A stretch of DNA of 64,000 nucleotides from Azolla caroliniana (taxonomy: Eukaryota; Polypodiophyta), in assembly GCA_043228905.1 (NCBI GenBank), contig JBHGNT010000004.1, positions 20,770,001 to 20,834,000 of the forward strand. The letters run 5' to 3'. The translations under genes and the position numbers were made by a program. Below are positions 48,621 through 60,600 of the stretch, piece after piece (the stretch's first letter is position 1; each line of letters opens with the position of its first letter). Below the pieces are notes generated by a model that did no database searches, was not told the DNA's origin, and saw only the letters and a list, made by a program, of their open reading frames with translations.

Positions 48621-49560
48621 CTATTGTACTTGACTGAAAACAATTTGTTTACCCTTATTAGATTGCTTATTAATCTTTGTAACATGTTCCGACTCTTGTA
48701 CTTGTAAAAGGATATCCTGCGAATTTTGTTCCACCTGTTGTTCCTTTATAGCATCCACTTTCTTACTATTGACATCCTTTTCCACTTCCTGCAACGAATG
48801 ATAAGGGTTAGCTTCGAGTAATAACAATGGGTTAACTAATGTATTCGTCGGCTTGAAAACATGTTTTGTAGAAACTGAAGACCAACCATCATTATTAGCA
48901 GCTGATCGAGGAGGTGGATGGGATTCAACATTTGGGCGTCGCTTCTGACACTCTTGACCTAAATGACCAAATTGACAACACACAAAACATTGGTTAGGCA
49001 AACCTTGATAATACACATTTTGCATAATCGGAGGTTTATTGGTAAGCAAATTAGGTAAAGAAATCATTGTTGGCAAACGAACACTTCTTGGGGCGATCAC
49101 CCTAACACCTGGAACTCCACCCACTCTATCAGACCCAGAAGCTTGTCCATCACATGTAGCAATGACTTTTCCTAACAAAGCCCCAATGTGAGGAAGAACA
49201 TTCCTCCACTCTTTCCTCAACCCGGGGAATATCGCCGTAAAAATCATACTAGATTCTTGCTCCTGCAAAATCTCATCTACCTTAACATTATGTGACCATT
49301 TATGAAAAGCAATCCACGCACCTTCCACGCCTGCCTCCTTAATTGCTAATAGTTTGCTAACCGAAACTTCATTTGCAATTTCCACATGATAACATCCTCT
49401 AGACATAAATTGAATGTCGAGGATGTTAGCCATTTCCTCTGAAAAAGCAACATATAAGATATGTCGGAGTTCCGATCTATTTGGCCGCGAACCCTGGACT
49501 TGCACTACCAAGGAGATCGTCTCCAGCCTATGAACTTCTCCCAATACAGTGTATTTATCC
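48621..49560 (-). pseudogene. LINE A ORF1 (gag-like RNA-binding protein with CCHC knuckle), 5'-truncated
   Basis: A clean open frame of about 310 codons. The ORF1 product of plant L1-type LINEs binds the element RNA. The N-terminal half resembles the DUF4283-type domain that precedes the knuckle in plant LINEs. The knuckle is CFVCCQFGHLGQEC (C-x2-C-x4-H-x4-C). The frame remains open up to the 5' edge of the element at 49560 without an ATG; the first possible start is a TTG at 49544, so the true N-terminus was lost at insertion. Confidence 0.85.
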
Positions 49561-49790
49561 TTTACTTATTTGGTCACCTTTTTAAATAGGTTTTCATCGA
49601 TGGTGATAGTTTGCTAGAGCTCTACGCAGCCCATCATATGAGAAGAGGCATCTAGATTTATATGTATCATATAGTGAGTATACTAGAGCACTTAGAGAGG
49701 GTTTACCTTAATGATATATATGTATTGCTAGTTGATGAAGTAGTTAATAGATAGCAAAGTTTCTATTAGTCAATCTTGTTTAATTAATAA
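49561..49790 (+). mobile_element. LINE family B, 3' part
   Basis: Resumes exactly where 41992 left off. GGTCACCTTTTTAAATAGG and GTTTTCATCGATGGTGAT match the minus-strand copy at about 60880-60925, and CACTTAGAGAGGGTTTACC matches the stretch near 60650. This confirms that LINE A is nested in LINE B. The 3' limit near 49790 is approximate. Confidence 0.75.
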
Positions 49791-49817
49791 TGATTAACAT
49801 AGATTTTTTGAAAAACA

Positions 49818-49953
<136 letters not shown>

Positions 49954-50094
49954 AATTGCAAGAGTGATTGAGAGTGAGAGATGGGTGGATGATCCTCTGC
50001 AGCTCACGCATCGAAGACCAGAGATCCGTTTAAACCCCTGTGGATTTAGAAGGAGAAGTCAAAGATATATACTGCAAGGATACCGTCTCTCAGT

Positions 50095-53000
50095 ATGGTC
50101 GAGGTCTGTGTCGTTACTGGAGGTCGTGGATTTGCGGCCCGCCATCTCGTTCTTCAGCTTCTGAAGAGTGATCGATGGACTGTGGTTCGTATTATGGATC
50201 TATCTCCAAGGATCACTTTAGATCCTCTTGAAGAGGAGAGCCTTCTCTCTCAATGCCTTAATTCTGGAAAAGCACAATATATATGTGCAGATCTTAGAGA
50301 TCCCAGTCAAGTCCTTGTAGGTAATCCTTTATGACTTTCTTATTGATGTTGTAATTAACACACATGCATGCAAGAAGCATTACATCTCTACATCGTGTAT
50401 TGATTGGAAATGGCTACATTCGATCTGGGTGCTTGATTACGTCTAAATCATACATTACTATTATAAATCTTTATAAAATCTTGCTAATATCCTGGGCTAG
50501 TATCAGTTGAGTGATGTGTTGTGATAGTTTCTAGGCATTGGTATAGGGAGGAAATGTAGGGGCATAAGTTGAGGAAATAAAATAAAGCTGGTGCTTTATG
50601 CCTCGTTTAGAATATTTTCCTTGCATTTAGAGCATTGCATGTTATATAGGGGGTCTGATTCCTGATTGTCTATGGCATCCAACTCCTCAACACTGCAATG
50701 GATGTTGCTAGTCTCATTTTGGTGCTCTTAATCATCCCAAGTTCCTTTTTCTATATCTGTATATGACACCAAAACTCAAGTTGTCATTTGATTTACATCA
50801 ATACTAAATATGCTAGAGACTATAACCTAGGTGGTAATGAACTAATATTTGATTTTTTAGTTTGTGACATTGTCTAATATGGGATATTTTGATTTTTTTA
50901 TGGTCTATCCATAATAGCTTGCAAAGGAGCTTCGGCTGTTTTTCATATGGCAGCTCCAGATTCGTCTATCAACAGTTTTAATTTACACTACAATGTTACT
51001 GTTGAAGGTTGGATTGGCATTACTGTTTCTTTTACTCAGTTTAAACATAGTTTCGTTTTGGACTCAATCATTGACAACCTTTGGTATTCTTAATCATAAG
51101 TTATAACTGTAGGTACTTGCAACATTATTTCATAGTGATTTCCAGAATTTAGGACGCAGATGTTGCTTTTTTAACAGTGTTTATAACATCACACATGGGG
51201 ACTTGTTCTTGATCATGAATGGCTGTTCAATGTTTTAATAATGCATTATATCTGCAGGCACACGTAATATTATTAATGCATGCATTCAGAATCATGTTCC
51301 TAAGCTCATTTACACCAGTTCACCTAGTACCGTTTTCGATGGTGTTCATGGAATAAGGAATGGGGATGAGTCGCTGCCATACCCTGATAAGGTCTCTCTT
51401 TGCAACATTTTTCAAGCAATTAGTATATGTGATTTAAAGTACTAATATATTCTCATTGTGAATCACAGCACAATGATACATACTCTGAGACAAAAGCACA
51501 AGGAGAGGCACTTGTTCTCGCTGCTAATGGGAAGTCAGGTTTAGTTACATGTGCTATCCGTCCAAGCAGTATCTTTGGACCTGGGGACAGGTTGTTAGTC
51601 CCATCACTTGTCTCTGCAGCAAGATCGGGAAAAATGAAGGTGAGATCAGAATTTTATTCCCTTCTCCTTGTGTCATGGTGTCAACTCTTTTTTATGTCAA
51701 TGTTAAGGATATGGATACAGCCATTTCGCTACATGTAAGACGCATTTGATACTGCCACATTTTTTATCAAGGCATTGACTATTACGGGCATGACCATATA
51801 TTATCCTGTGGTAAGTTTGTACTGTAGCATTATATTCACGTGGATAAAGTGTGAGGGCTAAACGAGAGTGTAAAGAATCATGAGTAATAAAAAATCAGCT
51901 TTCGTGCTTGATCATTAAATGAGAGTGGTAAGTTAAACGAGAGCGAATGGCTTTTTAAATGTAATCACTCATGAATAATAAAAAATCAGGCTTGGTGCTT
52001 GATCGTTTGACTGGATTGCTGCCCTCTACAAATATCCATCATGGGATGATCCAATATGGAAAGGTACAAGAAAGGTGTTTCTGATTCTGCATGACAATGG
52101 CTTTGATGTTGTTAAGTTATGGACACAGTAACTTGTGGGACCAGTTGCCTTTGGTGACAGAAACATCATGATAAAAAGAAATGTTTCTAATAGTGACTTT
52201 TTTGAGTAGCAACAGCTTGCAACACCATCTCTCTTTGCCTCAAGTATGAAACATGTATAAAGTCGACAATTGTGTAATAACACACTTTGCATAACTATTG
52301 CAGTTTATATTGGGGGATGGAAAAAACATGTACGACTTCACTTATGTAGAGAATGTAGCTCACGCACATGTTTGTGCTGAACAAGCCCTAGATCCTGCCA
52401 AATGCTATGGAGATGATGTTGCTGCTGGGAAAGTAAGAATTAAATAATATAATGTCAACCAATCTCCCCCCTTTGTTGAATAATGCCACCATTCTACTTC
52501 TTGTTTCAGGCTTATTTTATCACAAACAAGGAGCCCAAACGGTTCTGGGAATTTGTTTCAGAAATCTTAGAGGGACTTGGATATGAGAGGTAAGTTGATA
52601 TATTGAGCAAGTTCAATAGTAGTTCTCAACAAACATCGATGAATTTCATTAGTTGAATTTCAGGCCAAAAATACATCTCCCTGTTGGATTATTGATGCCC
52701 TTGGCTTCCCTTGTCGAGTGGATTTATCTACATCTTCCAGTTTCTGATGCACCTCCACAATTCACCCCTTCAAGATTAAGATTAGTGACTTCTTGGCGGA
52801 CATTCAACACTGACAGGGCTACTAAACTCCTAGGATACAGTCCAATCATCTCCCTTGAGGTTTACTTTATCAAAGTCATAGATATGCTCATGTGGGGTTT
52901 CCTTGTCTCAGGTGCTTTGCCTTTTTCTATTCTTGATTTAGGAAGGAATGAAGCGAACTATTGAATCATATTCCCATCTTCGTGCCGAAGCATATGTGAT

Positions 53001-54312
53001 CAATAGTAGAGGATTAGATAGTACTTCAAAAGCTCACAAATTTCTTGGAGGTGGCAAAGGTATCACAGAAAGCCAAGTATTTTTAATTCTAGAATAGTTC
53101 CAGATATTATGGTATAATTAGATAATGCTTTTTACCTGCAGTTGCTGATCTATTACTCTGGAAAAATGAGAAGCACACGTTTGCAGTTGGGACTGGCGTA
53201 TCAGTGTTGATATATTTTCTCTTCATATCTAGTGTTACAGTCTTATCTGCAGTATCAAAATTGTGTATGGTGCTTATTGCTGGGTTATTCTTCCAAAACT
53301 ACCTGCCGGCTGCACTGTAAGATATATCATACAAAAATTTACCATAATACCCCATTTTTCATGATATGCCGAACAACACCTCTATGATTTTAAAATCCCA
53401 AATAGTTTGAAATTCCCAAACTTGTCATCCCAATATGCTACATTATTTTGTAGACTCTTTCTAAAATCTCGACTGACGGGTTATGTTAGCCATGGATTTT
53501 ACTATAGCATCATCATCTCTCAAGAATCACTCTATAGTTCCCCTCTCTAGAGAGACAAACACAGATCGCTGAAGGATAGTTTAGGATTTTCATGAAAATA
53601 AGAAGTATTTTGTTAATGTTTCCATATTGCCGAGTTGCTGAGCACTTGCCTTAATGCTTATTATCTTCTTTTTCTTTCTCTAGCCAAATTTAAATGCCTG
53701 ATTCCTACCACTTTCTATATTTTATCTTGATTGTTTGACCTTTCTAGTTATACCTTGTTTGAGAACTTGTGAAATCTTGACATGTTTTGCTTCCGATTTG
53801 GTGGCAGAAAAAGAGACTTTTTTCCACCTTCATTTGAGTTATCCCCAGATACAGTGATCGTGGCTATACAGAATTTGAGAAGCATCTGGAATTTTATCTG
53901 GAACACCATTGAAGATGCAGTGATAAAATGCAATTCACTCGCTTTTGTGAAGGTAGTTGAAGAACTAAGCTCAGTTTCTGATTTGATCATTAGAAGTCAT
54001 TCTGGCTGAACTGTTACCCCTTTCACAGATAATGTTAGTTGCTTTGGGGATGAGGATTCTTGGTAGATATCCCTTCTCAAATGTGCTGCTAATAGGTGAG
54101 AAAGAAAATCTTGTGGAAATTACACAAGTATTGTTTTTGTCTAACAAGTATTAATGTCGTTATTGCTTATTTCAGTGTTTGCACTATTGTTCATAGTCTT
54201 CTACATTTATGAGAAGAAGGAAACGGAAATAGACAACTTTATTGCGGGTATTAAGGAGCGTGTAGTTCGGGTGTCTTTTTCATCAGGACTTCATGATGTA
54301 GACAACAAGTAA
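50095..54312 (+). CDS. 3-beta-hydroxysteroid dehydrogenase/C4-decarboxylase with C-terminal reticulon domain, 12 exons, 555 aa
   Basis: Sterol C4-demethylation enzyme: it oxidises the 3-beta-hydroxyl of 4-carboxysterols with NAD and releases the C4 carboxyl, in the ER membrane. Exons: 50095-50320, 50918-51007, 51258-51391, 51469-51639, 52304-52432, 52510-52589, 52664-52859, 52942-53059, 53142-53316, 53808-53952, 54029-54095, 54176-54312. All introns are GT-AG with agreeing phases; total 1668 nt, no internal stop. Residues 4-18 (VCVVTGGRGFAARHL) are the NAD-binding Rossmann start; Tyr155 and Lys159 in YSETK are the catalytic pair; RPSSIFGPGD follows. From about residue 382 a reticulon domain begins (VADLLLWKNEKHTFAVGTG) with two long hydrophobic hairpins. 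This fusion corresponds to the plant 3BETAHSD/D-RTNLB19/20 type. A LINE ends about 300 bp upstream. Confidence 0.95.
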
Positions 54313-56143
54313 TTAGCAGAGACTTCAATCATTCTTCATATTTGTTTAACCTTGCACTCTCTTTAAAGTTCATGCATGATTTAGAATGTAGTGGTGAATG
54401 TCGAAGTACCAAAATCACACATTGTGAGAACTCTGATAAAGCATTAACTTTCAATCAACTCTTGAGTTTTACAGTTTTGTTCTTTTTGAAACTTGAATGC
54501 AATACAAAGCTTGTCCTTAGATGTTTTATGACATAAATAAAAGGGAAGAACAGAAAAATATCCTTCCCTCTTTTGCATATTTACCTGAGTAACTGTTTCC
54601 GAGAATCAGAAGAATCCTCTGTAGTATAAATTTCATTGGTGACGGTGTAAATTTCTGATAATAACTATACTGCAATAAATAGGTCATTTCATTGGTGAAG
54701 GTGTTGCATCTTTGGATGAATGGTCGTGATGGTATGGGTAGGTAGTGACATTGGTGATGTGTATGGTTTGAGGGTTTCATGCCTTAACCATCTTTGACAG
54801 GTCAACCAATCTCCCTAACATGCAAATGTGACATGTTTTATCTTCTGACAAGAGAATCCATCAAAATCATGCAATATGATAATTGGTTAATGCTCACTTG
54901 AAACCTTTGTTAATGAGATTTGAGGAGCTCACTTGAAGGATTAGATGCCCATTGCCCGTTGTACCTTCACCCAAGTATATGCCATATAACCCACTTCTTG
55001 AAAGAGCCATGTGCTACAATAGGAATAGTGTTTCTAAGCATTACTCTTTGTCATTGGCTTTTGCAAACATGTTTGAATAATGATGCAAATTTCGATATCG
55101 ACTTGGTCAAATATAATCACATTCACATCCATGAAAACCATTCATAACAATTGAAATCTCCTCTTCTTGCACAATTCATATAACCCACTTCTTGAAAGAG
55201 CCATTTGCTGCAATAGGAACAGTGTTTGTAAGCATTACTCGTTGTAATCAGTTTTTTGCGAGCATCTTTGAATAGTGATGCAAATTTCAATGTCAACTTG
55301 GTCAAATACAACCACATTCGCCATCATGAAAACCATTCATGACAGTTGAAATTTCTTCTTCTTGTACAACTGGAAGATATTAATTTCAAACAAAAGGGAG
55401 GAATTTCTCTAAGAATTCTTGACAAACAATTCCCAGAAACAAAAACACAAATAATGAAATGAAATCCATTGAAAGAGTATTGGCAAATCAAGACTGTATG
55501 GGGGTTGGAAAAAGGAAAACAGAACCATGGAAATAGCCTAAGGTGTATGATTTCCACAATGGTTTTAACCGCCCTTTGAAAACAAACAAAGAAAGTGTAT
55601 TGACACATCAAAGCTTAAAAATCTAACAAGACCATCCGTTCCCTATTCCTCAAGTGATATGTGGCTTTTTCTAGATTTATATAGTCCACTTCAATCCTTG
55701 AAAACGTTCTTGCATATTTGAAGATCATATAAGGCTGCACTCTTTTCATGGTTTAGTAATCTATTCCATTGTCAGCTTTGAAGAAGGTTCCTCTGGTTCT
55801 AAATGGTAAGGATGCCAACCACTAGGCTCCCATGATTTGTTGAAGATTTTGTCTCTTTCAAATATTATATGCTTAACTTGGTTTATTTCTTCATTTTTGT
55901 CTCACTTGAACACCAAATAATAATTAAAAACCACACATAAAGGTATATGTATTTCTTATGCTTTGCAAACTTATTTCTTAGTTCTCTGAATGAAAACATC
56001 TGGTGCTGGATTCTTATAATCTCATCAATCAGATCAATTAGACACTTAAATGTCTCGAATGATTAAATGATGTGGATAGCTATCAATAGAAGGGGAATGC
56101 ATGTTACTTGGCATGATTATCTAAAGAAAGATTCTTGGATGTA
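54313..56143. other. Intergenic between the sterol gene and a PPR pseudogene
   Basis: No gene seen. It should include the 3' UTR of the sterol gene. A 194-bp tandem duplication lies at 54983-55371. Confidence 0.55.
54983..55371. repeat. 194-bp tandem duplication
   Basis: Two units start with CATATAACCCACTTCTTGAA at 54983 and 55177. They share AAGCATTACTC, TGATGCAAATTTC, CAACTTGGTCAAATA-like and GAAAACCATTCAT words in the same order, with about 10-15 percent divergence. Confidence 0.9.
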
Positions 56144-58912
56144 TTATGGGATACATCCTCCATCCCCCATAACCATGATATTGAATCCATCTACAGAACC
56201 TTGGCTTTGGTCACCTACATGGTGGTAGAAACTATCATTTCCTACTATGAACTTGTCCAGGTTACAGTCCAGTTGAATCCATACTGGCCCTGGTATTTTC
56301 CAAGCTCCCAAACTCTTGGTTAGATCAAATACTCCATCTACACCTTCTGACAATTGAGCATCGTTGTATATGCTTGACATTATTGGATAACCAGCTGCTG
56401 CGCTACATGCTGGAATCACCGTTTCTGTAAGTCTACATGTCCATGAGTTTTATGGGCAGACAATAAAGTCATCCAACCAATTATGTCAGGATTGTTCGGC
56501 ATACTTAAATGCATCTCTTCTGCTGTCTCTAGACATCCTGCGCGGCCAAAAAGATCGATCATGCAGTTAAAATGCTCGGTCTTTGTACACTTTTAAACCT
56601 CTTGATCCCCACCATGCTTGAAGTAAATATTTCCTTCATTTACCCCACCGCCATGACTGCAAGCTGAAAGTATATTAGAATAAGTTGTATCCTGAGGAAC
56701 AAGCCCTTTCTGCTGCATTATTTCAAAGCATCTCCTAACCAGATCAAAATTTCCCTGTTGGGAAAGTTCACCAATGAGAGCTTCCCAAGAAATCCTATCT
56801 TGTTCTGGTAATGTTGAAAAAACCTTGAATGCATCATTTTACCTTCCAAAGGTTGCATACGTATAAATTAAAGCATTGCCAAGGAATCCATCTGAATAGA
56901 ATTCACTTTTCGCAATCAACTTATGTATCAACTGTCTTTGAACTACGGCTCCAATATTACCACATGCTTTTACCACAGCAAGAAAGGATGCCGCATTAGG
57001 TTCTATTCTGTTTTCTTTTATCTTGTGGAAAAGCTCAAGTGTAGAGAAATCCTCTCCATGCTGCATGAATGCTGTCATCATGGCAGTCCACGATACAACA
57101 TCATGATATTTTGAAGAATTAAATACTCCATATGCATCATTAACACACCCACATTTAGAGTACATGTCAATAAGAGCACTTCCAAATCCTGTGTATAATT
57201 CCTGTGTATAATTCCATGATGAGTCGATCTTCCTTCTTGCAGGGCTTCTTCATTACAGCATGCTTTAATAACACAGAAAAGTATCACTTCATTGGGCTGA
57301 ATGCTTTCCTTCTGCATAGTCTTGAAAAGCTGGAGTGCGGTAGATGTAACTCCATTTTCTGCATATATTTAGGTGATCGAGCATCATGAGATGATATCTC
57401 GATTCGCCAATCTATCAAACAATCTTTGAGCTTCCATAAGATAACCACACTTACCATAAATATCAACAAGAGAGTTCCCTAGAACTGCATCCAAATGAAA
57501 TTCATGTTTCACTATTTTATAATGTATGAGCTTACATTGTGCAACTGTGTCAAAAGAGGGACAAGCACTCAAGAGGCATAAAAATATGACTCTATCAGGA
57601 TAGACTCCCTTTTCTTGCATTTCATTGAGCAATTCAAATGCCACAGAAATATATCAAGACTGCGCATAACCAGACACCAAAACGTTCCATGTCACAACAT
57701 TCTGCTGTGGCAAACTATTGAAAACAGCATGTGCTTCTCTCAAGTGTCTACATTTTGAAAACATATCAATCAATGTGCTTCCGATACCTAGATCAGACTC
57801 AAGTCCGAAGCTCACTATGTGACAGTATAACTGCATCCCTTTCTCCAAACTTTTCGCAGCAATGCATGCTTTCATGGCATATAAATATGTGATTTTGTCT
57901 GGCAATACCATCTCCTCTTGCAATTTGTCAAACATGGACAAAGCCTTGGATGGATAACCTGGCTCGGCATAGCCTGCGATGATTGCACTCCATAATAGAA
58001 TGTTCTTGTTTGACCAACTATGGAATGCATTGTCCATTTCCGTCAAGCATTTGCACATACCATACATATCAATAAGAGCTCTTACAATAGCTGGATATAG
58101 TTCCATCCCATCTCTAATAGCCTGGCAATGAATAAGTTACCCCTCATCTAAAGTGCAAGCTTGTAAACTCCGAACAAATGTAGCTTCATCTGACTTTTCC
58201 ATTTTCCAGAACAACTCGCGTGCAGAATGACAAAGACCTTGCTGAACATACCAGCAATCATCACACCAAATGAGACAATGTCTCGATTCTTCAAAGTGTT
58301 GAAAACATATCGAGCCTCATTCATGGTTCTGCACTTACAATACGTGCTCATAAGTGTATTTGCAACCATTACATCTGATTCCATGTTGTTCCTGATGAGA
58401 TACCTATAATAACCTCTGATTCAAATTCATCACAAAGCACATGAATATGGATCAAATTTCCTTGCTCCAAATCCCCTAGCTTTGCACAAGCTTTTATTAT
58501 ACAGGGATATAAACCACAGTTTCTCTTGAACCCACTCGATCGACGAGATTCATAGTAAAAATGAAGAGCTCTCAGAGCTTCTCCATGGTTAATTTGTGCT
58601 AAAACAAGAGAATTCCAAGTAGAAATACATGGAGTCAATATCCAGAATAAACTAAATTTACTTCTAGCCAGCTACCACATGAACCAAACACTCGAATCAA
58701 AAGATTGGAGATGGAGATGAAATCAAGCTGATGGATGACAACAATAGATGAAACCTTATGGCTATAGCGTCCTTTTCCTTGATGCATTTCTGCAATAGAT
58801 GACGGATTTCAGTGTGTGAAAGACGGCTTTCTTGCAATATATCTTTGAGTTTTCCTTCTAGAATCAGGGATCTAAAAACGTCTCCGGTCTTCGGTGTGTA
58901 GGTTCTTGTCAT
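56144..58912 (-). pseudogene. PPR protein pseudogene (PLS class with E/E+ domain)
   Basis: Reads as one intronless PPR gene once breaks are allowed for. The ATG at 58912 opens MTRTYTPKTGDVFRSLIL. PPR motifs follow to about 56450, and an E/E+ region lies at about 56200-56400 (YPIMSSIYNDAQ, then AWKIPGPVWIQ and DKFIVGND). Lesions seen: a 41-nt insertion bounded by GAATCAGA (58374-58422), a 1-nt deletion near 58248, stops at 58137-58139, 57654-57656, 57384-57386, 57369-57371, 56839-56841, 56593-56595 and 56416-56418, a 13-bp tandem duplication at 57188-57213, and a shift before the E region. RNA editing could turn some C to U but cannot explain the shifts, and this is nuclear DNA. It differs from the intact gene at 4996 and is not a recent copy of it. 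Confidence 0.92.
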
Positions 58913-59116
58913 GCTGTAAGCAAATGCGCTTTTCTAACCCATCTTTCTAACTCTCTCTTCTCTGGTGATAAAGTGTTCTCTGGTCTTTGTACAAATAATC
59001 GACTTTACACTCTCTCTTCTACACATTGGTAAGTGAAATGCTAAATAAATATCAAAGTGTTCTACCTGAGTTGATGTGTTATTGTTAAGGTATCTATCTT
59101 CATGCTATTTGTACAG

Positions 59117-59784
59117 GAAAGGAAGTCCTGTTTGCAGATCTCTCAGGTGATCCTGCATTGTTCGAATCATGCAAAGGATATGCTCAGGTGGTTGAGAACT
59201 TGAAATTTGTTGTATGGATTTCAGGTTACTGGTGTGGTTCTCTGATTCTCAGTGCATATTGCTCCTCATATTTTAGGCAGAAACATACAGGAAAATGCTG
59301 AACGTCACAAAGGGACAGTGGAATAGCAGGTATTTCACCCTTTTAATGGCAGTCATGCTACATAATTGAACATTTCTAGCAGATTTGTCTGATGGATTGC
59401 ATTGTGCTAGCTTCTTCACAATGAATTCTCATTGGCTCGTGTACCTCGTGGAGATTTCGGTGACCAAAAAACTAGCTGCTGTAAGTTTTTCTTCAGTTTT
59501 CTGAGATCATACGACACAATAAGTCCTTACGTATTCTGTTATCTGCTTGATGCTAGATTCCACACTTATTGTATACTGAAAGTGTATTATAACTCTAAAT
59601 TCTGTGTGAAGCATTTTTCCCCCTTGATTGATTTAAAACAGAGGTTTTTAGTTATCTTGGTCATAATTTTGTGCAGAATTATTTGATTGTGCAGAAAAAG
59701 CAAAGATTACATCGAGACATCCGAGAGCTTCGTGTGTTTAAGATGCGAAGTTTGTCGTATGATTCAGCAAAAACATGTTTGTAA
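59117..59784 (+). other. Possible small spliced gene, four candidate exons, unrecognised
   Basis: Phase-compatible GT-AG exons can be placed at 59117-59187 (frame reads VLFADLSGDPALFESCKGYA), 59277-59329 (AETYRKMLNVTKGQWN), 59411-59480 and 59677-59784 (ending at a TAA). The first two look protein-like, the last two less so, and the 5' start is not found. It would be transcribed divergently from the PPR pseudogene. It may be the 3' remnant of a larger gene or chance. I do not assign a function. Confidence 0.3.
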
Positions 59785-60250
59785 CAGGAGGATGAGATAT
59801 TTGAATCTATAAGGAGGTAAAATATCAATCAATCATTTCTTTACATGTTTACAGTGTCCACTCAAAGGGATTTCGGAGCCTTAAAGTAGGCAATGCAATG
59901 CAACAAAAGGTCTGTTTGCATATTCATCATCCCGTTCAGTTGTAAATCATCATGTTCGTGTAAAGTTAATCAACATTGTGGCAGTTTTAAGTCTATGGTC
60001 TATAAAATCTTCTTTTGAAACTTAACGAGGGCCTTGTATTTTTTCCTTCCCTACATGTTATCTATATGCTTTGTGACATTTGATAAGGTATTATGGAAAC
60101 AAGCCAAGCGTTCAAAGAAAAGATCTTGGAACCACAAACAAGCTTAGCTTGTTTGTATGTACAATTATGTTGCACGTAACCTCGAAATCATATTCTTCGC
60201 TAAACAAGGAAGCCACATATATCGATACATGTTAGACCCCATCTCATTGT

Positions 60251-60600
60251 TCGCGATCCAGACCATTGCTTCCATATGATGTAGTTCGCACTCGCTGTGA
60301 TATGAGATGGGATGTTGGTGCATAGGTGATGGAACTAGTCGACTATGCACATCCTGTCCTAAACAAGTTTGAGAGCTTGAGTATCATACTTGATACAATA
60401 CGTCGCCTTTGATAACATTCGACTATCATCTCCACATATCTTTGACCCAACTTAATACTAGCATGAGAGTAAGACTTCACTCTCTCAATTACGACATTCA
60501 TTAGTAAAGCTCTTGAACATTGGGAGTGGCTACCCACTTTAACATGTATTATGTGAAAATGTTATATTTTTTGTCTCACATGTCATATTGACCTTTGATA
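60251..60600. repeat. Dispersed repeat C, second copy
   Basis: Collinear with 33566-33660 plus 35464-35810: CCATTGCTTCCATATGA, ATGAGATGGGATGTTGG, GACTATGCACAT, GACATTCATTAGTAAAGCT, CTTGAACAT, CATGTATTATGTGAAAA. It abuts the 3' end of the LINE B copy on its right. Confidence 0.65.

Larger units (their letters stand above)
41987..49566 (-). mobile_element. LINE family A (plant L1-type), large copy nested in LINE B
   Basis: About 7.57 kb (41993-49560) on the minus strand. It has ORF1 with a zinc knuckle, ORF2 with endonuclease, reverse transcriptase and zf-RVT regions, a block of tandem repeats, a roughly 350-bp tail and an A tract (T run from 41994). Both flanks are halves of the same LINE B sequence, proved by comparison with the uninterrupted copy at 60.9 kb. 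A short target duplication, TTTACT, is visible at 41987-41992 and 49561-49566 and may extend further, obscured by the T run. ORF1 lacks an ATG and reads into the junction, so the copy is slightly 5'-truncated. ORF2 has several frameshifts, and a foreign segment interrupts it at 44341-44893. It is not competent. Confidence 0.88.
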
